Shown here: positions 6,952 to 8,128 of the stretch, piece after piece
Layout: every line of letters begins with the position of its first letter
Numbering within the stretch: position 1 is the stretch's first letter
NCBI GenBank assembly: GCA_021162285.1
Contig: JAGGYZ010000294.1
Coordinates: 1-8,128 of the forward strand
Length of the DNA stretch: 8,128 bases
Source: Candidatus Fermentibacteraceae bacterium
Lineage (GTDB): Bacteria; Fermentibacterota; Fermentibacteria; Fermentibacterales; JCC-6
Direction: 5' to 3'
The notes under the pieces: generated by a model
Database searches by the model: none
What the model was told of the DNA's origin: nothing
The model's input: the letters and a program-made list of their open reading frames with translations, nothing else
Position numbers and translations under genes: made by a program

Positions 6952-8128
6952 CTACTTGATGATTGCGAACTTATCAATCACAAAGTCGTCTGCGGTCTCT
7001 ACTCTGTAAACATAGAGGCCAGTTACAATGTCCTGATCATTTCTGGATACAAGATCCCAGTACTCGGTACCTACTTCACCGGTGTAATCCCGGTGTTCAA
7101 GAGTAACTACATGATCTCCAGCAACTGTGAATATGTGTATGTCACACATGGCCGGAAGATTGATGAAAGCAATCTTGTTGAAGTAGGTCTGTTCCCATGC
7201 TGCACTTATCTTGTAGGGATTGGGAACTACTCTTACATTCTCGGTCCAGTTGGAATCCGTATCCCAATTCGGCGTAACCGCAACAGGAGCTCCGTCAAGA
7301 GTCTGTTTGTAGTTACTCTTTGTGCTCTCTACACCTGTCAAGGCATCGGAAGCTGTAACGACATAGTAGTAGGGGAAACCGTTACGAGCTGTGTTGTCGG
7401 TGTATTCGTGGACACCAGGCTCGGTGATGGTGGCCATAAGTTCAAGGTTTGACGTGTCAAATACTGAACGATAAACCTTGTACTCCCCAAATGGCGAGTA
7501 AGCCTCTGCATTTGCACCCCATTCGAGGTGAACTGCATTATCCTGTCCTTCGTAGAAGAGGATAGGAGTGGGAGGAAGTGCAGGCACTCCCCATCCGCCA
7601 TCAAGGTAGTACGCACTGAGAAGCTCATCTGCAGCTTCTCTGGCACCGGCAAGACCTCTGTTAACAACCCATCCACCGATAACAAAGAGACTGTCACCAT
7701 CATCAACTGTAACAGGGCCCATCGAAGGCAGGAACCTGTAATCGAAGGTGGGATATCCCAGTGCAAGCGGGTTGTTGTAAACAAACGGCCATGGCCCGGG
7801 GTTAGGAGTAGTTCTGGCCTCAGGCGTATTCGGGTTTCCGACCCAGTCTTCAAGATAAGCCGGTCCACTGTACTGGCCGCTCTCGTCTGGGAACTGTCCC
7901 CACATGTAATCGTACCTCTCGATGTCTGTCCCGGGATCACTTTCCCAGTTCCACCAGCCGTGGGCGAGAGGAATAGGAACACCGTAAACATCGATGGGAC
8001 GCTCTATGGAACCGTCGGCTTTCTTAACCCACAGATCAAGAAGACGCCAGGCGATAAAACCGTTGCAGGGGACATCTAGATCCTGCTCACCGGAATCATC
8101 TACAGAACTTCCTGCTCCGTCACCGTCC
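6952..8128 (-). CDS. Large secreted protein with Fn3-like and T9SS type A-like C-terminal sorting domain, 5'-truncated
   Basis: The frame is open to the window edge (391 residues visible, first full codon at 8127-8125), so the ATG at 7905 is internal and the true start lies outside. Visible residues 1-130 contain FIAWRLLDLWVKK and a Trp/Pro-rich stretch (HGWWNWESDPGTD); I recognise no catalytic motif. Around residues 135-175 is a segment of the form GPVTVDDGDSLFVIGGWVVN with a following helix, a layout common in large FCB surface proteins just before Fn3 domains. Residues about 185-271 are Fn3-like: VHLEWGANAE, EYKVYRSVFD, ATITEPGVHEYTD, YYYVVTASD. Residues 298-391 are the sorting/FlgD-Ig-like domain: VRVVPNPYK, KIAFINLP, CDIHIFTVAGDHVVTL, EYWDLVSRN, TGLYVYRVE, FVIDKFAIIK. 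The protein is probably exported and surface-anchored or released through a T9SS-like route. The PorV-like gene follows 13 bases after its stop. Confidence 0.85.
   Translation of the reverse strand, partial: DGDGAGSSVDDSGEQDLDVPCNGFIAWRLLDLWVKKADGSIERPIDVYGVPIPLAHGWWNWESDPGTDIERYDYMWGQFPDESGQYSGPAYLEDWVGNPNTPEARTTPNPGPWPFVYNNPLALGYPTFDYRFLPSMGPVTVDDGDSLFVIGGWVVNRGLAGAREAADELLSAYYLDGGWGVPALPPTPILFYEGQDNAVHLEWGANAEAYSPFGEYKVYRSVFDTSNLELMATITEPGVHEYTDNTARNGFPYYYVVTASDALTGVESTKSNYKQTLDGAPVAVTPNWDTDSNWTENVRVVPNPYKISAAWEQTYFNKIAFINLPAMCDIHIFTVAGDHVVTLEHRDYTGEVGTEYWDLVSRNDQDIVTGLYVYRVETADDFVIDKFAIIK

Noticed and set aside
6939..6977. Upstream ATG at 6977 as the start of the PorV-like protein
   Set aside because: It would place 13 polar residues ahead of the signal peptide and overlap the previous gene. 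The ATG at 6938 has a strong SD at correct spacing.
5922..7452. Plus-strand open frames of 185 codons (5922-6479) and 208 codons (6826-7452)
   Set aside because: Both run antisense to the PorV-like gene and the upstream sorting-domain gene. Those genes have coherent signal peptides, family motifs and SDs, while the plus-strand frames have none and cross gene boundaries.
7905..7905. ATG at 7905 as the start of the sorting-domain gene
   Set aside because: The same frame stays open for 74 more codons to the window edge with protein-like sequence, so this Met is internal.
7528..8079. Plus-strand open frame of 183 codons at the right edge
   Set aside because: It is antisense to the truncated secreted protein, whose own frame stays open to the edge with Fn3-like sequence. 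No recognisable motif is present in the plus frame.

Overview
The window reads as one block of six co-oriented genes, all on the minus strand, so transcription runs from position 8128 towards 1. The first and last genes are cut by the window edges. No tRNA, rRNA, insertion sequence, CRISPR array or integrase is visible. Intergenic space is very short (13, 55, -8, 94 and 14 bases in transcription order), which fits one operon or two closely coupled ones.

The contents suggest a Gram-negative bacterium of the FCB group (Fibrobacteres-Chlorobi-Bacteroidetes superphylum), more likely a candidate phylum than a classical Bacteroidetes. The grounds are a PorV/PorQ-family outer-membrane barrel, two exported proteins with type IX secretion system (T9SS) type A-like C-terminal sorting domains, and two GWxTD-domain proteins. 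Most genes also have good Shine-Dalgarno sequences (GGAGG, GAGGAGG), which typical Bacteroidetes lack. The phylum cannot be fixed from this window.

Layout in transcription order: (1) 8128-6952, 3' part of a large secreted protein with an Fn3-like domain and a C-terminal sorting domain; (2) 6938-5961, a PorV/PorQ-family beta-barrel; (3) 5905-4748, an exported GWxTD protein; (4) 4755-3439, a second, divergent GWxTD protein overlapping the previous gene by 8 bases; (5) 3344-876, an 822-residue secreted protein that resembles an M30 (hyicolysin-like) metallopeptidase but has lost the HExxH zinc motif and carries a sorting domain; (6) 861-1, a lipoprotein with TPR-like repeats, C-terminus outside the window. 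Perfect intercistronic hairpins sit in the two largest gaps (5925-5942 and 3389-3410); neither has a U-tract.

A working interpretation, inferred rather than shown: the cluster encodes cell-surface cargo (genes 1 and 5) together with an outer-membrane PorV-type shuttle or acceptor (gene 2) and periplasmic or outer-membrane accessory proteins (genes 3, 4 and 6). The most interesting points are the apparent pseudo-peptidase cargo and the conspicuously linked PorV / GWxTD pair / cargo / TPR-lipoprotein arrangement, for which I know no assigned function.
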